Assembly (NCBI GenBank): GCA_038136035.1
Contig: JAYPYV010000010.1
Coordinates: 1 to 64,000 of the forward strand
Length of the DNA stretch: 64,000 nt
Direction: 5' to 3'
Source: UBA9926 sp023261215
Lineage (GTDB): Bacteria; Pseudomonadota; Gammaproteobacteria; Pseudomonadales; Azotimanducaceae
Every line of letters starts with the position of its first letter. Position 1 is the stretch's first letter. The position numbers and the translations under genes are program-made. Positions 7,990 through 16,855 of the stretch are shown piece by piece. The notes beneath the pieces are model-generated. The model had not been told where the DNA came from. It did not search any database and saw nothing but the letters and a program-made list of their open reading frames with translations.

Positions 7990-8340
7990 ATGAAGATTAT
8001 TATTTCTGGGACCGTCGATATCGATCCCGAGCAAATGGATGCTGCAATGAAGGCAGCGAAGCCGTTGATAGAAGGCGCGCTGACTCAAGAGGGCATTATG
8101 GATTACGACTGGTGTCCAGACCCACTCACGCCGGGCCGCATCAGAGTCTTTGAGCGGTGGGCCTCTCAGGCTGCGCTGGAGAATCACTTTAATAATCACT
8201 GGTATCAAGACATGCGCGTGGCGTTGGCACAGTTCGGTATTCGCGGTGCGGATGTTCTTAAATATCGCATCGATGCGGCTGAGCCCGTATACGATGAGAC
8301 TGGCACGGCGAGGGCGGATTTTTTTACGACGGGTGATTAG
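7990..8340 (+). CDS. Small ABM-fold monooxygenase-like protein
   Basis: A 116-residue protein with a ferredoxin-like ABM fold: strand IIISGTVDIDP, helix AMKAAKPLIEGAL, GIMDYDWCPDP, and IRVFERWASQAALENHF, which is the family's Glu-x-Trp plus helix segment. A very good GAGGAGG site precedes the ATG. It is transcribed toward the 2-oxoacid dehydrogenase operon, 176 bases away, and follows the TetR gene by 222 bases. Members are cofactor-free quinol monooxygenases or small stress/binding proteins; the substrate here is unknown. Confidence 0.8.
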   Translation: MKIIISGTVDIDPEQMDAAMKAAKPLIEGALTQEGIMDYDWCPDPLTPGRIRVFERWASQAALENHFNNHWYQDMRVALAQFGIRGADVLKYRIDAAEPVYDETGTARADFFTTGD

Positions 8341-8516
8341 ATCAGCAGTTTTACGCGCGAGAAACCTGAGCGCATCCTTGACGATGGGTCGATAAAGCCC
8401 GCATCATGACCGGCCGATGGCTCACAGAGGCCGGCCCCGTTTGGAAAACGAGCGCGATTGACGCGTGACTTGATGCACGAGGTCTTTTAGAGGGCTGAAG
8501 GTGCGCGGGATCAGGA

Positions 8517-9518
8517 ATGAATAGGGACGTTATGGCAAAGAAACTGACGAATAAAATGCTTCAAGAGTTGCACCTGAAAATGGTGAGGATCCGCCGTTTT
8601 GAGGAAGAAGCTGGCAAGCTCATGGAAGATGGAAAGATTCCCGGTGCATTACACCTTTATGTGGGCCAGGAAGCGGTCGCTTCCGGCGTGATGCAGCACC
8701 TTGCGGACAATGACTACATCACCAGTACGCACCGCGGTCATGGTCATTTGATTGCCAAAGGGGGTGACTTCTCAAAAATGTTTGCCGAACTCTTTGGCAA
8801 AGTAACAGGCTATTGCAAGGGCAAAGGCGGCAGCATGCATATCTCCAATATGGCACTCGGCATGTTGGGGGCGAACGGCATTGTGGGTGGGGGTCCACCG
8901 ATTGCGATGGGCGCAGCGTTTTCTAATCGGTTTAGAAAGACAAAACAGGTCTCGGTTGCCTTTTTTGGTGACGGCGCCAGCAATGAAGGCAGTTTTCACG
9001 AGGCCGCGAATATGGCCGCACTTTATAAGCTGCCTTGTATTTTTGTTTGCGAAAACAATGGCTATGGTGAATACACATCGCAGGCGAACCATCAGGCGAT
9101 TGTTGATGTTGCGGATCGCGCCGCAGGCTACGGGATGCCAGGGGTGGTTGTTGATGGAATGGATGTGGTGGCTGTTTATGAAGCCGCAGGTCAAGCCATA
9201 GATCGCGCCCGAAAAGGGGAGGGTCCGACGCTTTTAGAGTGTAAAACCTATCGTTTTTACGATCATGTTGGCGTCCGGGGTATGGGGCTCAGCTATCGCA
9301 CCGATGAGGAACTCGAGGCTTGGAAGGCAAAGGACGCGATTTCAAGCTTTGAAAAAGTGTTGGTTAAACAAAAAGTGATGAATCAGAAGAAAATCGATCA
9401 GGTGTACGCTGAGGTGAATGCTGATATTGAGCAGGCGATCGCATTTGCTGAATCATCGCCTTATCCCGCACCGGAAGATTTACTCGTAGACGTTTATAAC
9501 TTGGGAGCCTCGGCATGA
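8517..9518 (+). CDS. acoA: 2-oxoacid (acetoin-type) dehydrogenase E1 component, alpha subunit
   Basis: A 333-residue thiamine-diphosphate enzyme subunit. The ThDP/Mg motif starts at GDGASNEG (residue 151) and ends at the Asn pair near 180 (ENNGYGEY); the substrate-side loop STHRGHGH lies near 70. This is the length and pattern of AcoA/PDH E1alpha. With E1beta it decarboxylates a 2-oxo substrate (or cleaves acetoin) and passes the acyl group to the lipoyl arm of E2. GGGA sits six bases before the first ATG; a second in-frame ATG at 8532 is possible. It is the first gene of a tight five-gene operon and overlaps the next gene by four bases. The AcoX partner favours acetoin or a related diketone, but pyruvate or another 2-oxoacid is possible. 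Confidence 0.9.
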   Translation: MNRDVMAKKLTNKMLQELHLKMVRIRRFEEEAGKLMEDGKIPGALHLYVGQEAVASGVMQHLADNDYITSTHRGHGHLIAKGGDFSKMFAELFGKVTGYCKGKGGSMHISNMALGMLGANGIVGGGPPIAMGAAFSNRFRKTKQVSVAFFGDGASNEGSFHEAANMAALYKLPCIFVCENNGYGEYTSQANHQAIVDVADRAAGYGMPGVVVDGMDVVAVYEAAGQAIDRARKGEGPTLLECKTYRFYDHVGVRGMGLSYRTDEELEAWKAKDAISSFEKVLVKQKVMNQKKIDQVYAEVNADIEQAIAFAESSPYPAPEDLLVDVYNLGASA

Positions 9519-10516
9519 GCGAAGCGGTTAAAACAGAAGGTCGAGCCATCCCTTATGTGTTGGCGATCACCGAAGCAGTCAGACAAGTGCTCGAAGAGCA
9601 AGACAACGCCTTTGTTGCAGGCGAAGACGTCGGCGAGGCTGGCAGTGTGTATGGATACTATCGTGGGCTAATTGATCAATTCGGTGCGCATCGGATCATT
9701 GACACACCCATCAGTGAGAAAGGCATTATTGGTCTGGGCGTTGGTGCGGCAGCGACGGGTTGTCGTCCGATCCTGGACATCATGTTTATGGACTTCTTAG
9801 GGGAGTGCATGGACGAAGTGGCCAACCAAATGGCCAAGATGCGCTTTATGTTTGGCGGTGGTGCAACACTGCCGATTACTGTGTTGACGATGGCGGGGGC
9901 AGGCATGAACCTCGCAGCGCAGCATTCGCAAAGTTGGGAAGCAATTCTGGCTCACCTGCCTGGCGTCAAAGTTGTGATGCCCTCGAACGCCTACGATGCG
10001 AAGGGGCTCATTATTGCAGCGGCAAGGGATGATAACCCGGTGTTCGTTGTGCTCAACAAGGCAAGCCTCGCGATGTCTGCAGAGGTGCCAGAGGCAATGT
10101 ACGAAGTCCCCATTGGCAAAGCTGAGGTGGTTAGGCAGGGTAGCGACTTCACCATTCTCGCGATGGGCCGGATGGTGGTCGAGGCGTTATCGGCGGCTAA
10201 AACCCTAGAAGCTGAGGGTCTTTCATGTGAGGTCATCGACGTTCGCAGCGTGCAACCGTTTGATACCGAAACCGCGGTGACCTCTTTGAAGAAGACGCAC
10301 CGAGCGTTAGTCGTGCACGAGGCGGTTCGTTTCGGTGGTTTTGGTGGCGAGATCGTCGCGCAACTGCAGGAAGAGGCGTTTGACTATCTCGACGCGCCAA
10401 TTGGCAGGGTGGGCGCACCATTTTCGCCGGTGCCTTTCAGTCCGGCGCTAGAGAAGATTTATGTGCCCAATGCAAGCAAGATCGTGAGTGAAGTTAAAAC
10501 GCTCCTAGGGATGTAA
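9515..10516 (+). CDS. acoB: 2-oxoacid (acetoin-type) dehydrogenase E1 component, beta subunit
   Basis: A 333-residue E1beta with the transketolase pyrimidine-binding domain (GEDVGEAGSVYG near 38, DTPISEKGIIGLGVGAA near 65-80) and C-terminal transketolase domain (ILAMGRMV, VIDVRSVQPFD, HEAVRFGGFGGE). The conserved Glu of GED activates ThDP at the alpha-beta interface. The ATG overlaps the stop of E1alpha (ATGA), so the two are made in equal amounts. Next comes AcoX after six bases. Confidence 0.92.
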   Translation: MSEAVKTEGRAIPYVLAITEAVRQVLEEQDNAFVAGEDVGEAGSVYGYYRGLIDQFGAHRIIDTPISEKGIIGLGVGAAATGCRPILDIMFMDFLGECMDEVANQMAKMRFMFGGGATLPITVLTMAGAGMNLAAQHSQSWEAILAHLPGVKVVMPSNAYDAKGLIIAAARDDNPVFVVLNKASLAMSAEVPEAMYEVPIGKAEVVRQGSDFTILAMGRMVVEALSAAKTLEAEGLSCEVIDVRSVQPFDTETAVTSLKKTHRALVVHEAVRFGGFGGEIVAQLQEEAFDYLDAPIGRVGAPFSPVPFSPALEKIYVPNASKIVSEVKTLLGM

Positions 10517-10522
10517 ATCAGG

Positions 10523-11500
10523 ATGGCCGCAGGCCTCGTTGTTAATCCGGCCTCAGGCAAAGATATACGCCGTCTAACGGGTAAAGCCTCGGTCTTCGAT
10601 AATCGTGAGAAGTTTGCGATCGTGAAGCGGGCGTTAGCCGGCGCGGTGAGCGCAGGGTTGCGGCAACTGGTTTATATGGACGACGCGCACGGCATCGCTC
10701 ATACGGCCATTACTGAATCCAAATTGCCCAGGCATCTTTCAGTCGTGCGCATTCCCACGCCCAAGACGTCGAGTGCCATCGACACTGTGGCAGCCGCCGA
10801 GGCCTTCGCCCAAACCGATTGTCGGGTGGTGATGACCTTAGGGGGAGATGGCACGAATCGCGCCTTTGTCAAAGGCTGGCGACAAGCCAATTTGTTACCG
10901 CTGTCGACAGGAACCAACAACGTCTTTCCCGTTCTGGCAGAAGCGACGATCGCTGGGATGGCATTGGGGCTGGTGAGCAGCGCTTGGGCACAAACCCAGC
11001 GCTTTATCGATCGCAAAAAGATCATCGATGTTGAGATCGACGGTGAGGCGGACATTGCATTGATCGATGCGGTGGTAACGAGTGATCAGTTCATTGGCGC
11101 GCGCGCGCTGTTAGATCCGTCCACCTTGCGTTCTGCGCTGCTGTGTCGCGCGGATCCTTCGGGGGTCGGTATGACCAGTTTGGGTGGACTCCTGACGCCT
11201 GTGACAGACGAGGAGGATGTTGGACTCTGGATTGACTTCGGCAAGGGCGGAAGGTCACTGGTGGCGCCTATGATTCCAGGGCAAATGAGTGAAATACCCA
11301 TCCGCCGACAACAAAAAGTCACCTTGGGCCGCTCATTTACGGTCGCAGGCCCTTGTGCGTTAGCCCTGGACGGAGAAAGAGAGCATGTTCTGTCTGAAGG
11401 CGCGCGCATGACGCTGAGCCTTTCTCGAACGGGGCCTGGGGTGGTAGATATTCAACGTGTCATGGCATGGGCTGCCAAGCACAAAATGTTTCTCAAATGA
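10523..11500 (+). CDS. acoX: AcoX, ATP-NAD kinase-fold protein of the acetoin operon
   Basis: A 325-residue protein of the NAD kinase/diacylglycerol kinase superfamily. It has the N-terminal VNPASGKD and the nucleotide motif LGGDGTNR near residue 110, then STGTNNVFP. This is the pattern of AcoX, found between acoB and acoC in some acetoin catabolic operons; its exact biochemical role is not settled. The C-terminal half holds the second beta-rich domain of the fold, with ALDGERE near the end. It starts six bases after E1beta and ends 13 bases before E2, inside the operon. Its presence is the main reason to call the complex acetoin-type rather than pyruvate dehydrogenase. Confidence 0.85.
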   Translation: MAAGLVVNPASGKDIRRLTGKASVFDNREKFAIVKRALAGAVSAGLRQLVYMDDAHGIAHTAITESKLPRHLSVVRIPTPKTSSAIDTVAAAEAFAQTDCRVVMTLGGDGTNRAFVKGWRQANLLPLSTGTNNVFPVLAEATIAGMALGLVSSAWAQTQRFIDRKKIIDVEIDGEADIALIDAVVTSDQFIGARALLDPSTLRSALLCRADPSGVGMTSLGGLLTPVTDEEDVGLWIDFGKGGRSLVAPMIPGQMSEIPIRRQQKVTLGRSFTVAGPCALALDGEREHVLSEGARMTLSLSRTGPGVVDIQRVMAWAAKHKMFLK

Positions 11501-11513
11501 CTGAGGAGGCGAA

Positions 11514-12935
11514 ATGCCAAAAGAAATCTATCTAGTCAAAGTAGGAATGACGATGACGGAGGGCATGGTCTCCGAATGGTACGTGGCTGACGGTGCGGCA
11601 GTTAAAAAGGGCGAGCTGGTTTACGCACTAGAAACGGAAAAAGTTAACTTGGACGTGGACGCGGAAGCCGATGGCATTGTCAAACATGCCGTTGAACCCG
11701 GCGTCATGTTGGCGCCTGGCGACGTGGTCGGCTACATCTATCTCGCCGGAGAGACCGTGCCTGAGGGGCCGCTTTCAGGGCAAGCGGGGCGTGATGATGC
11801 TGACGCGTCGAGTGTTGTGATCGAGGCGCCTTCAGTCGTGCCAGCACCGGTGGCGACAAGCCCTGTTGCAGTCCAAGCATCAGCTGAACCTGGGCTCGCC
11901 GACGGGCGATTGAAATCCTCGCCAGCGGCACGGCGTTTGGCGTCAGAACTTGGGGTCACCCTGTCGTTAGTGCGTGGATCTGGGCCAGGCGGACGCATTA
12001 TTGAGCGCGATGTGCAGGCCGCGTCGGCTTCATCGGTATCGATGCCTCACCAACCGGTCAGCACACCCGCCAAAGAAGTGCTGGCATCTCCCTTGGCGAA
12101 GAGAATTGCTGCGGAACGCGGATTGGATCTGGCGTTGATATCGGGCAGCGGCCCCAATGGTCGAATCATCCAAGCGGACGTTGAAGCGCAGGCCCATAAA
12201 GGGTCGTCTAGTCAGTCGAAAACCGCCGCCGCTTCTGGCAGTGAGTTTCATCCTGGACAGAGAATCCCTCTCAAAGGCATGCGCCGAACAATTGCCACGC
12301 GTATGTATGAAAGTCTCCAGGAGACTGCTCAGTTAAGTATGGATATGACCGCGACCATGGACGACGCGGTCCGTCTGCGAAGCCAATTGGTAAAAGAATG
12401 GGAGGGTGTCGCCAAGCCCACCTACACCGATCTTGTGATTAGAGCGGTGGCGAAAGCATTGCGCCTGCACCCACAAATGAATAGCCAATATCAAGAGGAT
12501 GCGATCGAGCTCATGAGGGATGTCCACGTGGGGCTTGCGGTTGCTGTGCCCGAGGGGCTTCTTGTGCCTGTGATTCGCGATGCCGATCAACGCTCACTTC
12601 AGGACATTGCGATTGAGAGTGCCCGGCTAGCAAATGCCGCGAGGACAGGCGCGCTGGGACTGGACGATTATGCGGGTGGAACATTTACGGTCTCTGCGTT
12701 GGGAATGTTCGGGGTGAATTCATTCACGCCTATTATCAATCGCCCCCAATCCGGCATTTTGGGTGTGAACCAGATTTACGATGGACTCACTTGGGATGGT
12801 GAAACCCCCGTCAAAACGAAACAAATGAATCTATCGTTGACCTGGGATCATCGGGTCCTCGATGGGGCACCCGCGGCAGAGTTTTTGGCGACCGTCGTTG
12901 AGTTGTTATCCGAACCCTATAGGTTGCTTGTATGA
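11514..12935 (+). CDS. acoC: Dihydrolipoamide acyltransferase (E2) with two subunit-binding domains
   Basis: A 473-residue E2. Residues 1-80 form one lipoyl domain with the lipoylated Lys43 in LETEKVN. Two peripheral subunit-binding domains follow, at about 134-168 (SSPAARRLASELG, GPGGRI) and 191-224 (ASPLAKRIAAERG, GPNGRI), joined by Ala/Pro/Ser-rich linkers. The catalytic core runs from about 250, with the active-site His446 and Asp450 in WDHRVLDG near the end. It takes the acyl group from E1 to CoA and anchors the complex. Most E2 proteins have one binding domain, so the duplicate is unusual. TGAGGAGG precedes the ATG. It overlaps the E3 gene by four bases. Confidence 0.93.
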   Translation: MPKEIYLVKVGMTMTEGMVSEWYVADGAAVKKGELVYALETEKVNLDVDAEADGIVKHAVEPGVMLAPGDVVGYIYLAGETVPEGPLSGQAGRDDADASSVVIEAPSVVPAPVATSPVAVQASAEPGLADGRLKSSPAARRLASELGVTLSLVRGSGPGGRIIERDVQAASASSVSMPHQPVSTPAKEVLASPLAKRIAAERGLDLALISGSGPNGRIIQADVEAQAHKGSSSQSKTAAASGSEFHPGQRIPLKGMRRTIATRMYESLQETAQLSMDMTATMDDAVRLRSQLVKEWEGVAKPTYTDLVIRAVAKALRLHPQMNSQYQEDAIELMRDVHVGLAVAVPEGLLVPVIRDADQRSLQDIAIESARLANAARTGALGLDDYAGGTFTVSALGMFGVNSFTPIINRPQSGILGVNQIYDGLTWDGETPVKTKQMNLSLTWDHRVLDGAPAAEFLATVVELLSEPYRLLV

Positions 12936-14290
12936 AGGAATTTGATTGTGTCGTGATTGGGGGTGGCCCAGGCGGATACGCAGCAGCGATTCGCGCCGCG
13001 CAGGAGGGCTTGTCGGTTGCTTTGGTGGAAAAAGAAGCCCTTGGGGGAACCTGCCTGAATTGGGGCTGTATCCCAACGAAATCTCTTTTGCATGCGGCGG
13101 ATCTTATCCGGCACATGGGTCATGCGGCTGAATTCGGTGTCTCAGTTAAAGGTTTTGAAGTGAACCTAGAGGCGATGGTGGGACAGTCGCGAGAGGCTGC
13201 TGCGACCTTGAGCAATGGAATCACTGGTCTCATGCGCAAGCATAAGATCACGGTATTCAAGGAGCATGCCGAGATTTTAGGCGCAGGTCAGATTAAGTTG
13301 TCGGCGTCAGGAGAACTCTTGGCCGATGCCATTGTGATAGCAACTGGCGCAAAAGCTCGCCATCTCCCGCATATTGACTGTGAAAGCGATCATTTGTGGA
13401 GTGCAAGAGAGGCCATGACGCCCACGTTCTTACCCAAACGCTTGCTGATTGTGGGTGCGGGCGCGATCGGCGTTGAATTTGCGAGTTTCTACAGTGCGTT
13501 GGGTTCTAAGGTGACGCTCATTGAAGCAGCCGATGCGGTGTTACCCGCGGAAGATCATGAGATCTCGGCACTTGCCAAAGCCGCGCTCATTGAGCAAGGC
13601 GTTGAGGTCTATACCCAAACCCCGCTGGAATCCTTGTCAGGCAAGAAGCAGCTGCAAGCGGCCTTCAACGGTCAGTCGAAGCGTTTCGATGCCTGCATTA
13701 TGTCTGTCGGGGTGTCAGCCAATGTCGAAGGTCTGGGTCTTGAAAATGTCGGGCTCGCGCTAGAGCAGGGATTTTTAACGGTAGATGCTGAGCAAAGGAC
13801 TCGAGTGCCCGGGATCTATGCGATTGGCGATGTTACTGGCGGCCCGTGTCTCGCGCACAAGGCAACCCACGAAGCGATCATTGTTGCTGAAGTGATCGCG
13901 GGCAAACAGCCTCATGGGCTTCGTCGTGATCGTATTCCAGGGTGTACTTATTCAGCGCCTCAAGTGGCGAGCATCGGGTTACGCGAGCAAGACGCGGGGG
14001 ACCGAGCGATAAAGATTGGCCGGTTTCCTTTTTACGCTAATGGCAAAGCCGTCGCCAGCCATGCTGGAGAAGGCCTCATCAAAACCATTTTCGACGAAGC
14101 CACGGGCGCATTGCTGGGTGCTCACATGATCGGGGAAGGGGTAACGGAGCTGATTCAAGGATTCGCGATTGCGATTAATCTTGAAACGACCGAGCAGGAA
14201 CTGATCGATACCATCTTTCCGCATCCAACGTTGTCCGAGGCCATGCACGAGAGCGTGCTACAAGCGTTCGGGCGACCGATTCATTTGTAG
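12932..14290 (+). CDS. lpdA: Dihydrolipoyl dehydrogenase (E3)
   Basis: A 452-residue FAD flavoprotein that reoxidises the lipoyl arm of E2 with NAD+. FAD site GGGPGG at 10-15, redox disulfide Cys41/Cys46 in GGTCLNWGCIPTK, NAD site VGAGAIGVEFAS near 175, second FAD segment YAIGDVTGGP, and the C-terminal HPTLSE motif with the catalytic His-Glu pair. The usual Val between the cysteines is Trp here. It overlaps the E2 gene (ATGA) and is the last gene of the operon, just before a strong terminator. It may also serve other 2-oxoacid complexes of the cell. Confidence 0.95.
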   Translation: MKEFDCVVIGGGPGGYAAAIRAAQEGLSVALVEKEALGGTCLNWGCIPTKSLLHAADLIRHMGHAAEFGVSVKGFEVNLEAMVGQSREAAATLSNGITGLMRKHKITVFKEHAEILGAGQIKLSASGELLADAIVIATGAKARHLPHIDCESDHLWSAREAMTPTFLPKRLLIVGAGAIGVEFASFYSALGSKVTLIEAADAVLPAEDHEISALAKAALIEQGVEVYTQTPLESLSGKKQLQAAFNGQSKRFDACIMSVGVSANVEGLGLENVGLALEQGFLTVDAEQRTRVPGIYAIGDVTGGPCLAHKATHEAIIVAEVIAGKQPHGLRRDRIPGCTYSAPQVASIGLREQDAGDRAIKIGRFPFYANGKAVASHAGEGLIKTIFDEATGALLGAHMIGEGVTELIQGFAIAINLETTEQELIDTIFPHPTLSEAMHESVLQAFGRPIHL

Positions 14291-14304
14291 AGGATGTACT
14301 GACG

Positions 14305-14341
14305 AAAGCGCCCTCAATACGTTGGTATTGAGGGCGCTTTT
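14305..14341 (+). terminator. Rho-independent terminator of the E1-E2-E3 operon
   Basis: Perfect 16-bp stem (14305-14320 with 14325-14340), loop GTTG, running into TTTT at the 3' side. It lies 14 bases after the stop of the E3 gene. The left arm begins with AAA, so weak use on the other strand is possible for the facing gene. Confidence 0.95.
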
Positions 14342-14369
14342 AACCAGAAGAAGGGGGCTGTTGTTTGGC

Positions 14370-14669
14370 TTAACCGCCCACGTTCATACTTTGAGACAGG
14401 ACTGAGAAGCCAGCAGTCGCAGACAGCCGTTTGCCGACCACTGCCTGATATTCTGACGACTCATACCAGGCTTTGGCCGCGTCCGTGGAGTCAAACTTGA
14501 TCACGACGGTCTGTGGTCCAGGGGCTTCACCCTCGATGGTCTCAGCAGCCACATCAAACACGAGCACTTCTCCGCCGTACTGCGCGACCGTAGGTCCTGC
14601 TCCCGCACCATATTCTGCGTAGAGTGCCGCGTCATTAACCTGATATTGAGCAATGAAATAGGCTGCCAT
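14370..14669 (-). CDS. DUF1330 family protein
   Basis: A 99-residue protein that fits DUF1330, a small dimeric ferredoxin-like family: AAYFIAQYQVNDAALYAEY at the start, GGEVLVFD in the middle and VVIKFDSTDAAKAWYES, then the EYQAVVGKR pattern. No enzymatic function is established for the family. AGGAG lies six bases before the ATG. It converges on the E3 gene across the shared terminator. It is 205 bases downstream of the SDR gene that ends the valine-type operon, so it probably has its own promoter. Confidence 0.88.
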   Translation of the reverse strand: MAAYFIAQYQVNDAALYAEYGAGAGPTVAQYGGEVLVFDVAAETIEGEAPGPQTVVIKFDSTDAAKAWYESSEYQAVVGKRLSATAGFSVLSQSMNVGG

Positions 14670-14874
14670 GAGAATCTCCTGTTTGAGAGTTGAATGATTA
14701 ACGTCTTAGCCTTCCGCTGATCGGTATGCCTGGCATGGGTCGCTGTGAGTGCCGATCAGTAAAGAAGGTTCCCGGTAGCACAATCTGCTTAGATGCTATG
14801 GCCTCGGGAAAACAAGCCCCTAATGGCGCTCGCTTCTAGGTTAGGCGATCTAGGCGAGAGATTCACCTTAAAAG

Positions 14875-15690
14875 TTATTCGCCTCGCCTCTGATAGGCGG
14901 GTGCTAAGCGACCCTCTTCATCCCGAACATCAAACTCACGACTTAAGTCTTCAACCCACTGGATCGTACCGGTACGGGTCATCAAATCTTCCGCGAGCGC
15001 GAGCGCAGGTACCGTTCGGCCGACTCCCAAGGGCGTTTGAGCATGGCTTAAGTCACCCCCTGTGCGTTCAGAATTGGCAACAATGAACTCCGTCGCAACG
15101 GATCCCGGATAGAGTGAGATCGCTGCAATGCCTTTGTCTTTGAGCTCAATACCCATATCGGCGGTCAGCCGGTCGAGGCCTGCTTTCCCGGCACCATAAG
15201 AACTGGAGAAATGGTAAGACTGCCCACCCGGAGACGATACGTTGACGATGAGGCCACCTGGACCCGCCTTAAACATCAAGGGTGCGGCGTGCCAGCTCGC
15301 AACATAGTGCGCCCGGAGGCCAATCCCGACTTGATCGTCCCAAATCGATACGGGGTGATCCCAAAAGCCACCGCCCCAAGCAGGAGGGCTGGGTATCCGA
15401 TAGACGTTGTTCACTAAGATGTCGATCTTTCCAGCTTTGGCTGCAACCTCTTGGAAAAACTGCTCAATCTCGGCATCGATCCCATGGTCCACCTTATAGC
15501 CGAAGCCCGTGCCGCCAGCCGCTTCGATGGCGCGTACGGTGCCGCTTAAAGTCAGCTCGCCATCTCCATCGCTTCGCCCTGTGACGAAGACCGTTGCGCC
15601 GTGCTCTGCAAGCGCAATGGCACAACCGCGGCCGATGCCGCGCGTTGCGCCGGTAACTACACATATTTTGTCTTTAAGCGCATGGCTCAT
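14875..15690 (-). CDS. SDR-family oxidoreductase (DHRS1-like)
   Basis: A 271-residue SDR with TGATRGIG cofactor loop, the LVNNVYR segment in place of the usual NNAG, catalytic Ser (VNVSSPGG) and Tyr-Gly-Ala-Gly-Lys, and SLYPGSVATEF after it. The NNV variant and length resemble the DHRS1-type subgroup. GGGAGA precedes the ATG. It follows the acyl-CoA dehydrogenase gene by 29 bases and is the last gene of the long minus-strand operon. It may oxidise a beta-hydroxyacyl-CoA or a related alcohol; the substrate is not known. Confidence 0.88.
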   Translation of the reverse strand: MSHALKDKICVVTGATRGIGRGCAIALAEHGATVFVTGRSDGDGELTLSGTVRAIEAAGGTGFGYKVDHGIDAEIEQFFQEVAAKAGKIDILVNNVYRIPSPPAWGGGFWDHPVSIWDDQVGIGLRAHYVASWHAAPLMFKAGPGGLIVNVSSPGGQSYHFSSSYGAGKAGLDRLTADMGIELKDKGIAAISLYPGSVATEFIVANSERTGGDLSHAQTPLGVGRTVPALALAEDLMTRTGTIQWVEDLSREFDVRDEEGRLAPAYQRRGE

Positions 15691-15719
15691 TATGGGTTCT
15701 CCCGTGGTTCTCTGAACGG

Positions 15720-16841
15720 TTAAAGTAATTCAGCAAGCTGGGCTCGGTGCCAAGTGCCATCGCCGAAGAGGAATTCGCTGTGAATCTGCCGCTTATGGTA
15801 GATCTGCACATCGGCCTCCCAGGTAAACCCGATACCGCCGTGGAGCTGCGTCGAATTTCGTGCGTTAAAGGCACCCATGTCCGATGCGCTGCTCTTGGCC
15901 AAATGCGCACATCGAGAGGCATCCTCTCGGTCAAAATCAAACGCTGCCGCCGCGTTGTAGACGAGACTGCGCGCCTCATCCACTTGGATCATCATGTTCA
16001 CAATCGGGTGTTTCACCGCCTGAAAGAAGCCGATGGGGCGATCAAACTGTTGCCTGACCTTGGCGTACTCAGACGTGGCTTGAAGTTGCCACTCACCTGC
16101 GCCGGCGAGGTCGGCTGCCATGAGGGTGGCTAGCGCCGGTGCGGCAGCCTCGAGGCATTCCCGACCGTGCGTCGTCAGTAGGCTCGCGGGCACATCTAAC
16201 AGCTCGACATGCGCTTGATCTCGAGTCAAGTCGACAATGCGATCTCGATGAATAGTCACCCCAGCCTCAGCAAGATCAACTCGGTAAAGTTCGACACCTT
16301 GTTCGGTCTTCGCTGAAACAATCAACACTTGCGCTTTCATCGCATCTTGCACATACCAGCTGGTACCCGTCAGACGATGGTTATCGGCGACAACATCCGT
16401 TGAGTCAGGTAGGAGCGAACCCTCTTCACCATAGAAGCCAAGCGCCACTCGAAGGCCGTTTGCCATGTCTTCAAGTAAGGCATTGGCATCGGCTGTATCC
16501 GCCTGATTGAGAACAAAGGTTGCGTGCAGCGTGTTGGACAGTGGGCTGGCCCAGGCATATCGCCCGATTTCTTCCGCGATGGCTGTCGCGGCAACGAGCC
16601 CCATTCCAATACCGCCTTGCGCCTCAGGGATCGAGACCGCATGCATGCCAAGCTCAATGCATTGTTGCCAGGCTTTTTCGTCGTAAAAAGCGGGACGATC
16701 GGCGCCGTGGATCGGGTCCTCAGTGCCGCGAATACTCGGTCGAAGCGACTCAATGGTTTTTTGCTCGTCAAGGAAGCGCGCAAAGCTTTCCTTGAGCATC
16801 TGGACATCTTCGTCGAATCCAAAATCCTTAGGTTGCGACAT
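15720..16841 (-). CDS. Acyl-CoA dehydrogenase family protein (pair subunit 1)
   Basis: A 373-residue acyl-CoA dehydrogenase fold: helical N-domain (DVQMLKESFARFLDEQ), middle beta domain shortened compared with classical members, and C-terminal helical domain with TQLHGGIGFTWEADVQIY near the end. The usual FAD/substrate motif of the middle domain (TEPGAGSD-like) is not visible here but is present in the neighbouring paralogue. Only 14 bases separate the two genes. Such adjacent dissimilar pairs form heterotetramers in steroid and branched-chain acyl-CoA breakdown, one subunit keeping most FAD contacts. Which acyl-CoA is used is unknown. Confidence 0.85.
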   Translation of the reverse strand: MSQPKDFGFDEDVQMLKESFARFLDEQKTIESLRPSIRGTEDPIHGADRPAFYDEKAWQQCIELGMHAVSIPEAQGGIGMGLVAATAIAEEIGRYAWASPLSNTLHATFVLNQADTADANALLEDMANGLRVALGFYGEEGSLLPDSTDVVADNHRLTGTSWYVQDAMKAQVLIVSAKTEQGVELYRVDLAEAGVTIHRDRIVDLTRDQAHVELLDVPASLLTTHGRECLEAAAPALATLMAADLAGAGEWQLQATSEYAKVRQQFDRPIGFFQAVKHPIVNMMIQVDEARSLVYNAAAAFDFDREDASRCAHLAKSSASDMGAFNARNSTQLHGGIGFTWEADVQIYHKRQIHSEFLFGDGTWHRAQLAELL

Positions 16842-16855
16842 ATCGGTGCCTCTCT

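Noticed and set aside
7678..8208. 176-codon minus-strand frame
   Set aside because: Overlaps the end of the TetR gene and the ABM gene, both better supported; residues look random.
8409..8436. Hairpin (ACCGGCC / GGCCGG) as terminator before the E1alpha gene
   Set aside because: Loop of 13 bases and no T-run after it; may be chance in G+C-rich DNA.
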